The position numbers and the translations under genes are program-made. From NCBI GenBank assembly GCA_947450345.1, contig CANFVD010000006.1, forward strand, positions 1 to 51,539: DNA of 51,539 nucleotides. The letters run 5' to 3'. A model generated the notes under the pieces. That model had not been told where the DNA came from. It made no database searches and was given only the letters and a program-made list of their open reading frames with translations. Each line of letters opens with the position of its first letter. Positions within the stretch are counted from its first letter, which is position 1. Shown here piece by piece: positions 43,830 to 51,467 of this stretch. The DNA is from Actinomycetota bacterium (lineage in GTDB: Bacteria > Actinomycetota > Actinomycetes > Actinomycetales > Microbacteriaceae).

Positions 43830-44219
43830 TCAGACCAGAACGTTTCGGGCAAATCCTGGATACTGCTTCGCCAGGCGGGCATCCGTCGTCCACATCTCGC
43901 TGCAGTCGTGGCGCTGCGCCGCCGCAACGTGAAGGGCGTCTGGCATGCCCGTGCCTGAATCAGCGCGAAGCTGCGCCGCACGAACAAAGACGTCCTCTCC
44001 CAACGGGACGCGATCAAACTGTCCAAACAGGTGTTGGTAGTGATCGTGAAGTCGATAGTCCTTATCGCGCAAAGGCTTGACGAGGCACTCCATGACGACG
44101 AGAGGCGAGATGCAAAACAACTGATCTGCCGCGTCGGCGAGACGCTGACGAACCGCATTCCCCATGTCACCATCGAGCTCGGTGGAATAGATGAGCACCC
44201 CCGAGTCGAGGTAAATCAT
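43830..44219 (-). CDS. vapC: PIN-domain toxin (VapC family)
   Basis: A 129-residue PIN-domain ribonuclease toxin. The acidic metal-binding residues are in place: D5 in IYLDSGVLIY, E44 in VVMECLVKP, D94 in GMPDALHVAAA and D113 in TTDARLA. VapC toxins cleave tRNA or rRNA. It overlaps the antitoxin gene upstream by four bases, so both are translated together. Its downstream neighbour on the same strand is smpB, 65 bases away. Confidence 0.9.
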   Translation of the reverse strand: MIYLDSGVLIYSTELDGDMGNAVRQRLADAADQLFCISPLVVMECLVKPLRDKDYRLHDHYQHLFGQFDRVPLGEDVFVRAAQLRADSGTGMPDALHVAAAQRHDCSEMWTTDARLAKQYPGFARNVLV

Positions 44220-44470
44220 GACCAGGCGTCGCGGTTCTCTTGCAATTGCGCCTCGATATCAAGCACCGTGCGGGCGCTGGCAACAGGAGCCGGGTTCTGC
44301 GTGAACCAGGTCGCCAGAGCGGATCCGGAGTTTGTCGTCGCTGTCTCAACCGGGACGAGGCGAACTGCGGGCTTGCCGCGATTAGCAATCACGACGTCCT
44401 CGCCGTCGACGGCAGCGGCCACAAGTCGCGACAGCGAGTTCTTGGCGTCGAGCATATTGACCGGCTTCAC
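44216..44470 (-). CDS. Phd/YefM-type antitoxin
   Basis: An 84-residue protein. VNMLDAKNSLSRLVAAAVDGEDVVIANRGKPAVRLVPV is the Phd/YefM DNA-binding fold; the C-terminal part (ARTVLDIEAQLQENRDAW) would wrap the PIN toxin. It starts at GTG with AGGA upstream. A perfect nine-base-arm palindrome lies just upstream, fitting autoregulation. Pairing a Phd-type antitoxin with a PIN toxin is a known combination. Confidence 0.87.
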   Translation of the reverse strand: MKPVNMLDAKNSLSRLVAAAVDGEDVVIANRGKPAVRLVPVETATTNSGSALATWFTQNPAPVASARTVLDIEAQLQENRDAWS

Positions 44471-44480
44471 AAGGATTCCT

Positions 44481-44505
44481 ATCTGGCTAAGTTACCTAGC
44501 CAGAT
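44481..44505. promoter_or_regulatory. Operator palindrome of the PIN/Phd toxin-antitoxin operon
   Basis: ATCTGGCTA (44481-44489) and TAGCCAGAT (44497-44505) are perfect nine-base arms with a seven-base centre, beginning eleven bases before the antitoxin GTG. Confidence 0.75.
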
Positions 44506-44569
44506 TATCACGCCCATCGCGCAGGTGTCGAATGGTCGCGACGCGACCACTCAGCCGGGGATGCGACTG

Positions 44570-45271
44570 CTAAGCGAGGATATTGACCGAGCGCGCGATC
44601 ACGAGTGCCAAGAGGATGAACCCACAGAGTGACTGAACACCCATGAGAATCTTGGCGCGCGCCGTCAGTGGCATCGTGTCGGTGGGCGAAAACGCTGTCA
44701 TGTTGGTGAGCGACATGTAGAGATAGTCGATGAAGCCAGGGCGCCAGTCGGCAAACTCCGACGACTGCGCCCTGACCTCAGCCACCGAGTCACCGTCGTC
44801 ATCCTGCACGAACTTGAAATCTGGACGCCCGAGCATGGCTCGCGGTTGGGTTCCGCGGCTCACCGGCCCGCCGCGATCCATCTCCCAGTAGACGAACGCG
44901 AAGCCCACGATGCTCGCCGCCCAGACCTGCAGTGCAGTGAGCAGGATGAGATATCCACCAGTGGAGCCCCGCACCAGTTCGACGATGAGCGAACCCATGT
45001 CGATGAGATTTGCCAAAACGAGCAGCACCGCCAGCAGAATCGACAACCATCGTGACCACGACGTCTCGCGACTCAGGCGATGTGGATTCAGCACAATCAG
45101 CGGAACGAACATCAAAACGGCAATGCCTATCAGTACAAGCCGCGGAACAAACTCGCCCGGCGTCAAACTGTAGAGCACCATCATCACTACGAGCGAAGCG
45201 AAGGCCGGCCACCGGGCTTCGGCCCGACGACTCATCTCGGTGGGTATGCCTCGTGCGCGATTGGTTGACAT
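44570..45271 (-). CDS. Ion-channel-like membrane protein (DUF1345-like)
   Basis: A 233-residue protein with about five or six hydrophobic segments. The last part, FIDYLYMSLTNMTAFSPTDTMPLT then AKILMGVQSLCGFILLALVIAR, has the layout of a pore loop followed by an inner helix, as in two-transmembrane potassium channels, but the selectivity sequence TVGYGD is replaced by TAFSPTD. DUF1345 proteins share this pattern. It starts six bases after the ftsX stop, so it is probably co-transcribed with ftsEX. Function unknown. Confidence 0.7.
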   Translation of the reverse strand: MSTNRARGIPTEMSRRAEARWPAFASLVVMMVLYSLTPGEFVPRLVLIGIAVLMFVPLIVLNPHRLSRETSWSRWLSILLAVLLVLANLIDMGSLIVELVRGSTGGYLILLTALQVWAASIVGFAFVYWEMDRGGPVSRGTQPRAMLGRPDFKFVQDDDGDSVAEVRAQSSEFADWRPGFIDYLYMSLTNMTAFSPTDTMPLTARAKILMGVQSLCGFILLALVIARSVNILA

Positions 45272-45277
45272 GGTCGA

Positions 45278-46192
45278 CTAAATCTTGAGGTAGCGGGTAA
45301 TCGCGAAGTTGGCAGACAGGGCGGCCAGCAGACAGCCCACCACGATCAGGATGGGTGCCACAACGAAGGCATCGCCCAAACCGACAAACGAGGTGAGAGG
45401 AACATTAACGGCCAGGTATCCGCGCACGAAGAACTGCACGATTCCTACGATTGCGCCAGCCGCGAGAACCGATCCGATGAACGCGGCAATCACACCCTCC
45501 AGGATGAACGGTGTTTGGATGAAGCCGTTAGACGCACCGACAAGGCGCATGATGCCCAACTCGCGTCGACGCGAGAAAGCGGAGAGCCGAATCGTGGTGG
45601 CAATGAGCAGAACCGCGGCAATGAGCATGAGACCCGCGATTCCGATGGCCGTGTAGCTGGCCGCGTTCAGCACCGAGAAAATCTGATCAAGGTAACTGCG
45701 CTGGTCGGTCACTGCCTCAACGCCCGGCTGAGAGCCCAGTGCCTCCACGAGCAGTGCGGACTGCGACGGGTCGGTGAGGTTGACCCAGTACGTCTCGTTC
45801 AACTGGTCTGCGGTGACATACTGCGCCACCGGATTGCCAGCAAACTGCTTCTGGAAGTTATCAAAGGCCTGCTGGTGGTCTTCGAAGTAGTACTTGTCAA
45901 TGAACGACGCCAGCGTTGATCCGTCGAGGTCAGCTTTCACGGCCGCCACCTGAGCCGGCGTGGCCGCTCCGTCGGGGCACGTGGTTTCAGCCGAAACGTC
46001 GGTGCACAGGTACACGGCAACCTGGGCCTTGTCGTACCAGAAGCTCTTCATCTGGCCGATCTGCATCTGCATGAGGATGGCCGTACCCACGAACGTGAGC
46101 GAAATGAACGTGACGAGAACCACAGAGACGACCATCGAGAAGTTGCGACGGAGTCCGTTGGCTACCTCACCCCAGACGAGTCCCACCCTCAT
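45278..46192 (-). CDS. ftsX: Cell division protein FtsX
   Basis: A 304-residue inner-membrane subunit of the FtsEX complex, which controls peptidoglycan hydrolases at the division site. It has one N-terminal helix (FSMVVSVVLVTFISLTFVGTA), a large extracellular loop of about 110 residues with two cysteines (YLCTDVSAETTCPDG), and three C-terminal helices. FSRRRELGIMRLVGAS is the conserved coupling segment for FtsE. The ATG overlaps the ftsE stop by four bases. Confidence 0.95.
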   Translation of the reverse strand: MRVGLVWGEVANGLRRNFSMVVSVVLVTFISLTFVGTAILMQMQIGQMKSFWYDKAQVAVYLCTDVSAETTCPDGAATPAQVAAVKADLDGSTLASFIDKYYFEDHQQAFDNFQKQFAGNPVAQYVTADQLNETYWVNLTDPSQSALLVEALGSQPGVEAVTDQRSYLDQIFSVLNAASYTAIGIAGLMLIAAVLLIATTIRLSAFSRRRELGIMRLVGASNGFIQTPFILEGVIAAFIGSVLAAGAIVGIVQFFVRGYLAVNVPLTSFVGLGDAFVVAPILIVVGCLLAALSANFAITRYLKI

Positions 46193-47355
46193 GAGACCGG
46201 CCCGACGTCCTGGCCCTTTTCGGGCACAGCCTTGGCCCGGCTTCGCGCGGTCGACTTGGCCTGCGCCTTCAGTCGTTGCGTGGGGGTCATGTTGGCCATG
46301 TCCTCGGCCGAGGGGACGCCGGCGTTGTAGCGTGGGTCGTTCTCGGGGTCAATTCGTGGAACGGCCTGCGAATCGTTCAGGGCGAAGAGTTCACTGATGG
46401 CACTGAGGTCGTCGGTGTCGTCTGACGCTTGCACCGAGAACTGGCTGGGCAATTGGGGAACGGCGTCGAGGGTCATCTCTTCGATGCCGCTCGTGCCCTC
46501 GAGGTGGATGCGCGGCACAACGAGGTCAGTGGTCTCGATGATCGATTCAGCCGCTGCCACCGGGGGGCGGGCGATGGGGCCGGTCTTGGCTCGCGGGGCG
46601 CGACGCGTGAGACGCGCCACCTCGCCGGACGCGTTCACGGATGTTTCATCGCCGACGATGGGCATGGCGGCCGTGTAACCGTAACCGGCATCGCGTTCGT
46701 CACGGACGATGTGACCGGCCGAGAGCTCGATCACGCGCTTCTTCATGCGGTCCACAAAGTCGGCGGCGTGTGTGGCCATCACAATTGTGGTGCCGCCGGC
46801 GTTGATCGACTCGAGCAGCGACATGATTCCCGCGCTCGTCGCCGGGTCGAGGTTTCCCGTGGGCTCGTCGGCCAGAAGGAGAGCCGGCTTGTTGACAATG
46901 GCCCGGGCGATGGCCACGCGCTGTTGCTCTCCACCCGACAGCTCGTGCGGATACCGAGACGCCTTGCCCGCGAGGCCCACCATCTTGAGCACATCCGGGA
47001 CTGCGGACTGAATGAATCCCTTTGACTTGCCGATTACCTGGAGAGAAAAGGCGACGTTTTCGTGGACCGTCTTGTTGGGGAGCAGGCGAAAGTCTTGAAA
47101 GACCACGCCGAGGCTGCGGCGAAAGAACGGAATCTTGCGACTCGAGATGATGCCCAAGTTTTGACCGAGAACGTGAATGGTGCCGCGCGTGGGCTTTTCC
47201 TCTTTAATGATGAGTCGCAAGCACGACGACTTACCCGATCCCGAGGCTCCCACCAAGAACACAAACTCACCTCGAAGAATTTCGAAGCTTACGTTGTCGA
47301 GCGCCGGGCGCGTCGAGCCGCGGTACTGCTTGGTGACGTTGTCAAAACGAATCAT
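46189..47355 (-). CDS. ftsE: Cell division ATP-binding protein FtsE with a long C-terminal extension
   Basis: The ATPase of the FtsEX complex. Walker A is GASGSGKSS (36-44), the ABC signature LSGGEQQR (139-146) and Walker B LLLADEP (159-165) followed by TGNLD. The core ends near residue 225, but the frame continues to 388, adding about 160 mostly polar, probably disordered residues. The start is ATG 47355 ([14 protein letters not shown]); the ORF-track start includes 48 residues encoded by the hairpin repeats. TAGGCT lies ten bases before this ATG. Confidence 0.94.
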   Translation of the reverse strand: MIRFDNVTKQYRGSTRPALDNVSFEILRGEFVFLVGASGSGKSSCLRLIIKEEKPTRGTIHVLGQNLGIISSRKIPFFRRSLGVVFQDFRLLPNKTVHENVAFSLQVIGKSKGFIQSAVPDVLKMVGLAGKASRYPHELSGGEQQRVAIARAIVNKPALLLADEPTGNLDPATSAGIMSLLESINAGGTTIVMATHAADFVDRMKKRVIELSAGHIVRDERDAGYGYTAAMPIVGDETSVNASGEVARLTRRAPRAKTGPIARPPVAAAESIIETTDLVVPRIHLEGTSGIEEMTLDAVPQLPSQFSVQASDDTDDLSAISELFALNDSQAVPRIDPENDPRYNAGVPSAEDMANMTPTQRLKAQAKSTARSRAKAVPEKGQDVGPVS

Positions 47356-47365
47356 GCTGTTCTCG

Positions 47366-47371
47366 AGCCTA
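47366..47371 (-). promoter_or_regulatory. Possible -10 box of ftsE
   Basis: TAGGCT ten bases before the ftsE ATG, which would give a leader of only three or four bases. Confidence 0.45.
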
Positions 47372-47425
47372 GGCAGGGGACCTTGCGAAGGTGCCGAGCG
47401 ACACCCGCAAATTGGGTGTGTGCCT

Positions 47426-47594
47426 TCGCTGGCTGAGTGCCCACGCAGTGGGCGTGCATCGGTGGCTGAGTGCCCACGCAGTGGGCGTATCGAAGCCAAC
47501 GTGCGTCGCGGTTTCGATACGCGGCTTCGCCGCTACTCAACCAGCGACGGCGGCCTCGCCGCTACTCAACCAGCGACCCCGGCCTCGCCGCTAC
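47426..47594. repeat. Cluster of hairpin repeats between ftsE and prfB
   Basis: Two tandem copies have the stem GCCCAC-GCA-GTGGGC (47439-47453 and 47472-47486). One inverted copy GGTTTCGATAC-GCGGC-TTC-GCCGC-TACTCAACCAGCG follows (47510-47546). Then come two truncated copies, GCGGC-CTC-GCCGC (47550-47562) and CGGC-CTC-GCCG (47580-47590). The last one runs into the stop codon of prfB. They have the same flanks as the cluster at 14073-14224 but different stems. Confidence 0.9.
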
Positions 47595-48691
47595 TTTTGC
47601 TTGCGCCAGCGGATGCCGGCAGCAATGAACCCGTCGAGGTCACCGTCGAACACGGCGCCGGGATTGTTCACCTCAAACTCGGTGCGCAGGTCTTTGACCA
47701 TTTGGTAGGGGGCGAGAACGTAGGAGCGCATCTGATCGCCCCAGCTGGCGGTGATGTTGCCGGCCAGCTCCTTCTTCTTAGCGTTCTCTTCTTCGCGCTG
47801 AATCAGGAGCAATCGCGAGGCCAAGACCCGCATGGCTGCCGCGCGATTTTGAATCTGGCTCTTCTCGTTCTGGCAACTCACCACGAGACCCGAAGGAAGG
47901 TGCGTGATGCGTACGGCCGAGTCGGTCGTGTTAACGCTCTGCCCGCCCGGGCCGCTCGATCGAAACACGTCGACGCGAATGTCGTTCTCGGGAATCTCGA
48001 TGGCTTCGGCCTCTGCCATGAGCGGCACTACCTCCACGGCAGCGAAGCTGGTCTGACGCTTGCCCGCCGAATTGAACGGGCTCATGCGCACGAGACGGTG
48101 GGTGCCGGCTTCAACGCTGAGCGTGCCAAACGCATAGGGCGCATCGACCTCGAACGTGGCCGACTTGATGCCCGCCTCTTCGGCGTAACTCGTATCGAGC
48201 ACCGAAACGCTGTAGCCGTGCTTCTCGGCCCAGCGCACATACATGCGGAAAAGCATTTCGGCAAAATCTGCGGCATCCACGCCGCCCGCGCCCGCGCGAA
48301 TCGTGATGACCGCAGGGAGAGCGTCGTATTCGCCATTGAGTAGCGTCTGAATCTCGAGGTCCCCCACCAGCTTTGTGACGTCCGCCAGTTCGGCGCGTGC
48401 CTCTGCGGCGGCGGCTTCGTCGCCCGCTTCGTTGGCCATCTCCACAAGCACCTCGACGTCATCGAGTCGACGCTCAATGTCGCTCACCTTGGCCAAATCT
48501 GCTTGGCGGTGTGAGAGGGCACTGGTCACGCGCTGAGCATTCTCAGTGTCATCCCACAGGTTGGCGGCTCCCGCCTGCTCGTTCAGCTGGGCAATCTCGG
48601 CCTCGAGTCGCTCAACACCTACGACGGATCGGATGTCGGCGAACGTTGATCGCAGTGCGCGAATCTCTTCCGAGAGGTCAATGTCGATCAT
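47591..48691 (-). CDS. prfB: Peptide chain release factor 2
   Basis: A 366-residue class I release factor for UGA and UAA stops. The codon-recognition tripeptide SPF (204-206) marks it as RF2, and the peptidyl-hydrolysis motif GGQ is at 249-251 in [10 protein letters not shown]. The reading frame is open from the ATG at 48691, so there is no programmed frameshift. The stop codon lies within the end of a hairpin repeat. TAGGCT nine bases before the ATG is the probable -10 box. Confidence 0.96.
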   Translation of the reverse strand: MIDIDLSEEIRALRSTFADIRSVVGVERLEAEIAQLNEQAGAANLWDDTENAQRVTSALSHRQADLAKVSDIERRLDDVEVLVEMANEAGDEAAAAEARAELADVTKLVGDLEIQTLLNGEYDALPAVITIRAGAGGVDAADFAEMLFRMYVRWAEKHGYSVSVLDTSYAEEAGIKSATFEVDAPYAFGTLSVEAGTHRLVRMSPFNSAGKRQTSFAAVEVVPLMAEAEAIEIPENDIRVDVFRSSGPGGQSVNTTDSAVRITHLPSGLVVSCQNEKSQIQNRAAAMRVLASRLLLIQREEENAKKKELAGNITASWGDQMRSYVLAPYQMVKDLRTEFEVNNPGAVFDGDLDGFIAAGIRWRKQK

Positions 48692-48700
48692 GGTATTTCC

Positions 48701-48732
48701 AGCCTACCGGCGACCCTGCGAGCGCGTAGGCT
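48701..48732. promoter_or_regulatory. Divergent promoter pair prfB / MFS transporter
   Basis: AGCCTAC (48701-48707) and GTAGGCT (48726-48732) are inverted seven-base arms. Each arm supplies a TAGGCT -10 box, one nine bases before the prfB ATG and the other ten bases before the MFS ATG. Transcripts would have leaders of a few bases at most. Confidence 0.55.
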
Positions 48733-48742
48733 CGTCAACAGC

Positions 48743-50005
48743 ATGGCTACGTCGAGCAAAGGGTTCTCACTGCGCAAGGGCGCGTTGGCCATTTATCTGC
48801 CCACGTTCCTCTTCTCGGCAGCCGAATCCGCAATCATCCCGGTGATTCCTGCCGTGGCTCGTGACACAGGAGCGACGCTCGCGCTGGCGGGCTTGGTGGC
48901 CTCCATGCTGACGTTAGGAATTGTGCTCGGCGACATCCCGAGTGGATTACTCGTCTCGCGAATCGGCGAGCGCATGGCCATGCTGCTCTCCAGCATCCTT
49001 GCCCTGATGGGCGTCATTCTCGGACTCATTGCCCAGGATCCGTTCACCCTCGGGGTGGGCATCCTCTTGATTGGCCTCGCGACGGCGACTTTTGGCCTGG
49101 CTCGACATGCGCTGTTGACGACCTACGTTCCCTTGGCCTATCGCGCCCGCGCCCTATCGCTACTCGGTGGCATGTTTCGGGCGGGTGCCGTGGTGGGTCC
49201 CTTTGCCAGCGCCGGCATCATTGCCCTGACCGGTTCGCCACACTCGGCGTTCTGGTTCACGGGCCTGGGCACTTTGGGCACCATCGCCGCCGTCTATTTT
49301 CTGACCGATCCTGAGAAGGTCTTTGGTAAGCCCGCCCTGGTAACAGAACCCGACGGTCGCGTCGTGACTCGCGGTGAAGACGAGGTGGAACGTGAGACGC
49401 ACGGTCTCTTCCGCACCATCTGGACAAACCGCGCCGTACTGGGGCGCCTGGGTACAGCAAGTGGAATCACGGGCGCCCTGAGATCGAGCCGGACCGTGCT
49501 TCTCCCCCTGTGGGCACTGAGTATCGGCATGCACGATGCACAGATTTCTCTCGTGATGGGCATCTCTACCGCCATCGACTTCGCGTTGTTCTTCTCGAGT
49601 GGCCAAATCATGGATCGGTGGGGCCGAAGGTGGTCGGCGGTTCCCTCGATGGTCATCATGGCGATCTCGCCACTCATCCTGTGTTTCACCCACGACTTGA
49701 CCAACAACGTGATGTGGTTCATTGTCTGTGCCATGATTCTGTCCGTGGGCAACGGACTCGCTTCGGGGCTGATCCTCACGCTCGGTGCCGACATGGCTCC
49801 GCGCAAGAACCCCGCTCCCTTCCTCGGCGCCTACCGTTTTACCGTCGATGCCGGGTCGAGCCTCGCGCCGCTCGCCGTGACGGTCATCACCGCCGCGGCG
49901 ACAATCTCGGTCGCCGCGGGAGCACTGGGCGTGGTGGGTCTCGCAGGGGCGGGGATGATGTGGCGCTACATTCCCCGTTACGTGCCGTGGAAGCGCCGCA
50001 CCTAG
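48743..50005 (+). CDS. MFS transporter
   Basis: A 420-residue membrane protein with about twelve hydrophobic helices. After helix 2, GLLVSRIGERMAMLLSSI is MFS motif A-like, and GQIMDRWGRRWSAVPSM in the second half is its repeat. Between the halves is a charged loop (VVTRGEDEVERETHGLF). It looks like a drug or metabolite efflux permease; substrate unknown. It is divergent from prfB and overlaps the convergent pilus gene by four bases. Confidence 0.88.
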   Translation: MATSSKGFSLRKGALAIYLPTFLFSAAESAIIPVIPAVARDTGATLALAGLVASMLTLGIVLGDIPSGLLVSRIGERMAMLLSSILALMGVILGLIAQDPFTLGVGILLIGLATATFGLARHALLTTYVPLAYRARALSLLGGMFRAGAVVGPFASAGIIALTGSPHSAFWFTGLGTLGTIAAVYFLTDPEKVFGKPALVTEPDGRVVTRGEDEVERETHGLFRTIWTNRAVLGRLGTASGITGALRSSRTVLLPLWALSIGMHDAQISLVMGISTAIDFALFFSSGQIMDRWGRRWSAVPSMVIMAISPLILCFTHDLTNNVMWFIVCAMILSVGNGLASGLILTLGADMAPRKNPAPFLGAYRFTVDAGSSLAPLAVTVITAAATISVAAGALGVVGLAGAGMMWRYIPRYVPWKRRT

Positions 50006-50442
50006 AAGAAGGTACCGCGCGCCTGGGCGGTGACCTCAAGGAGAACTCCTGCCGGAAAAAACACCCCGACGATGGGTGGTCTCCACCGACTCGACAGTCT
50101 CACGACAGCGGTGGCTCCGTCCGGACTCGTGGCCGCAACGAGGCGGATGCCCCGACCATCGGCCGTGCGAAGAAATGCCTGGCTCGCGGACACGACGTCG
50201 GTGGACGTGAGGCGATACCGCAGCGCATGCGCCGCGGTATCGACGACAACGCTGTCGAGGGTAAAACTCTGACTGGCGGCCAGCGCCGCACCGTCGGCCA
50301 CCAAGAACAGGCGCTTGCGTTCGAGGTAAAGACTTGATGCCGAAACCGTTCCCAGCAGCACGCCCAGCGAAAGCACCACGGAAAAAATCACCATCAGTAG
50401 GGTTGATCCCTCCGCACTTTTCATGCGGTCGAGTGCCCTCAT
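50002..50442 (-). CDS. Rv3654c/TadE-like pilus-cluster protein
   Basis: A 146-residue protein with one N-terminal transmembrane helix after a short basic head: MRALDRMKSAEGSTLLMVIF, then SVVLSLGVLLGTVSAS. The remainder is a secreted-side domain (VADGAALAASQSF). It resembles the actinobacterial helicase/secretion-neighbourhood TadE-like family (Rv3654c). ATG at 50442 overlaps the stop of the gene upstream; the ORF-track start is far too early. It is the last gene of the Tad cluster seen here. Confidence 0.78.
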   Translation of the reverse strand: MRALDRMKSAEGSTLLMVIFSVVLSLGVLLGTVSASSLYLERKRLFLVADGAALAASQSFTLDSVVVDTAAHALRYRLTSTDVVSASQAFLRTADGRGIRLVAATSPDGATAVVRLSSRWRPPIVGVFFPAGVLLEVTAQARGTFF

Positions 50443-50879
50443 CCTGAAACCCCGAGGCGTGGGTTCGACTGGGTCGAACTGGCCGCTACGGTCATCGAGG
50501 TGAATCGACGAACCGTGGGCCACTGCGGCAGAAACGGTAGGGCCACTCGAACGGCAACCCGCACAGTGACGCTTCCGCCAGACATGAGACATGGTCCCTG
50601 GCACGCAAAGGTGACACGTGGTGAGGCAGCCTGAGGAGCTTGTTCGGTAAGGCTCACGAGGGCTGTGCGACGGGCAATGCTCGACGCGACGGTCGGCGAC
50701 GCCTGTTCGACATAGACTCGTGCCGCGTGCCGGGCTGCTCCCATCACCGCAAACTGTGCCGATTCGATGGCGCCGAACGAGAGCACGGCATAAACGCAGG
50801 GCACCAACAACACGATGGCGCCGGCGATGAATTCGAGGGCGCCCGAACCGGTGTCCTCGCGAAGTGCCCGACGCCACAT
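50439..50879 (-). CDS. TadE-like pilus assembly protein
   Basis: A 146-residue protein with a type IV pilin-like start: a basic head, the acidic residue in DTGSGALEFIAGAIVLLVP (E16 in pilin-like position) and a hydrophobic helix. The rest is exported and has a cysteine pair (FACQGPCLM). It is typical of TadE-like pseudopilins of Tad/Flp systems. It shares a base with the stop of the TadE gene upstream (TGATG). Confidence 0.78.
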   Translation of the reverse strand: MWRRALREDTGSGALEFIAGAIVLLVPCVYAVLSFGAIESAQFAVMGAARHAARVYVEQASPTVASSIARRTALVSLTEQAPQAASPRVTFACQGPCLMSGGSVTVRVAVRVALPFLPQWPTVRRFTSMTVAASSTQSNPRLGVSG

Positions 50880-51268
50880 CAGCGACTACCGCCCAGCGTC
50901 TCTACCGGAGCGCGGCCCATGACGCGCAGGGCGTGTGGCGGGCCGAAGAATCCGAGAAGGGGCAGTGGCGCCGTGACCTCCACGACAACTGTCGGGGTGC
51001 CCTGCCATACTTCGCGATGTGCCTCCACCTCGGGTGCAACGGCCTCCCCCACTGCGACGCGAATGAGGTCTCGCGTGCGCGCGACGCCATCCTGTTGCGT
51101 GGCTCCGACGAGGGACGCCTCGCGTGCCCCCTCCGCAGCTGCATCGGCCAACGTGTTTCGCACGTGCAGCGCGAGAGCAAGCTGCACCAGTCCTGCGGTG
51201 AGAGCAACGAGCAGGAGACTGACAAGGAGAAACTCCACAATCGCCGAGCCTGATTCGTCCCGCCACAT
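50879..51268 (-). CDS. TadE family pseudopilin
   Basis: A 129-residue protein. MWRDESGSAIVEFLLVSLLLVALTAGLVQ is the TadE signature: a short head, the E12 residue and a hydrophobic segment. It is followed by LALHVRNTLADAAAEGAREAS, the conserved amphipathic helix. It acts in pilus assembly at the inner membrane after prepilin peptidase processing. It lies ten bases downstream of the pilin-like gene. Confidence 0.85.
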   Translation of the reverse strand: MWRDESGSAIVEFLLVSLLLVALTAGLVQLALALHVRNTLADAAAEGAREASLVGATQQDGVARTRDLIRVAVGEAVAPEVEAHREVWQGTPTVVVEVTAPLPLLGFFGPPHALRVMGRAPVETLGGSR

Positions 51269-51278
51269 CGTTCGAGTC

Positions 51279-51467
51279 CTAGAAACTTACGACACGTGTG
51301 ATGGCTTGGTTGAACACCTGCCCGAGTGACGGCCCGGCTAATGCCCAGAGCGCCACCACCAGACCCGCCGTCATCAGGGTGATGAGCACCCAACCGGGTA
51401 CGTCACCCCGTTCACTTGCCAATACTCGCCGCGCGCGACGAGAGAGGTGGAAAATCTTCTGGACCAT
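51279..51467 (-). CDS. Flp/Tad pilin-like small protein
   Basis: A 62-residue protein. A basic head (SRRARRVLASERGD) is followed by a single hydrophobic helix (VPGWVLITLMTAGLVVALWAL) and a short tail, the size and layout of Flp pilins, but the usual glutamate before the helix is replaced by an ERGD segment and the processing site is not clear. GGAG precedes the ATG. It is the first gene of the visible pilus unit; the remaining tad genes would be outside the window. Confidence 0.65.
   Translation of the reverse strand: MVQKIFHLSRRARRVLASERGDVPGWVLITLMTAGLVVALWALAGPSLGQVFNQAITRVVSF

Noticed and set aside
47356-47499. 48-residue N-terminal extension of FtsE in the ORF track
   Set aside because: It is encoded by the tandem hairpin repeats (PLRGHSA repeated). 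Typical FtsE begins at MIRFDNV.
47426-47594. Short tandem repeats near ftsE as a CRISPR array
   Set aside because: Copies differ in orientation and stem sequence, spacers are absent and no cas genes are seen.
48600-48691. Programmed frameshift in prfB
   Set aside because: The frame is open from ATG through the SPF and GGQ motifs with no in-frame UGA near codon 25.
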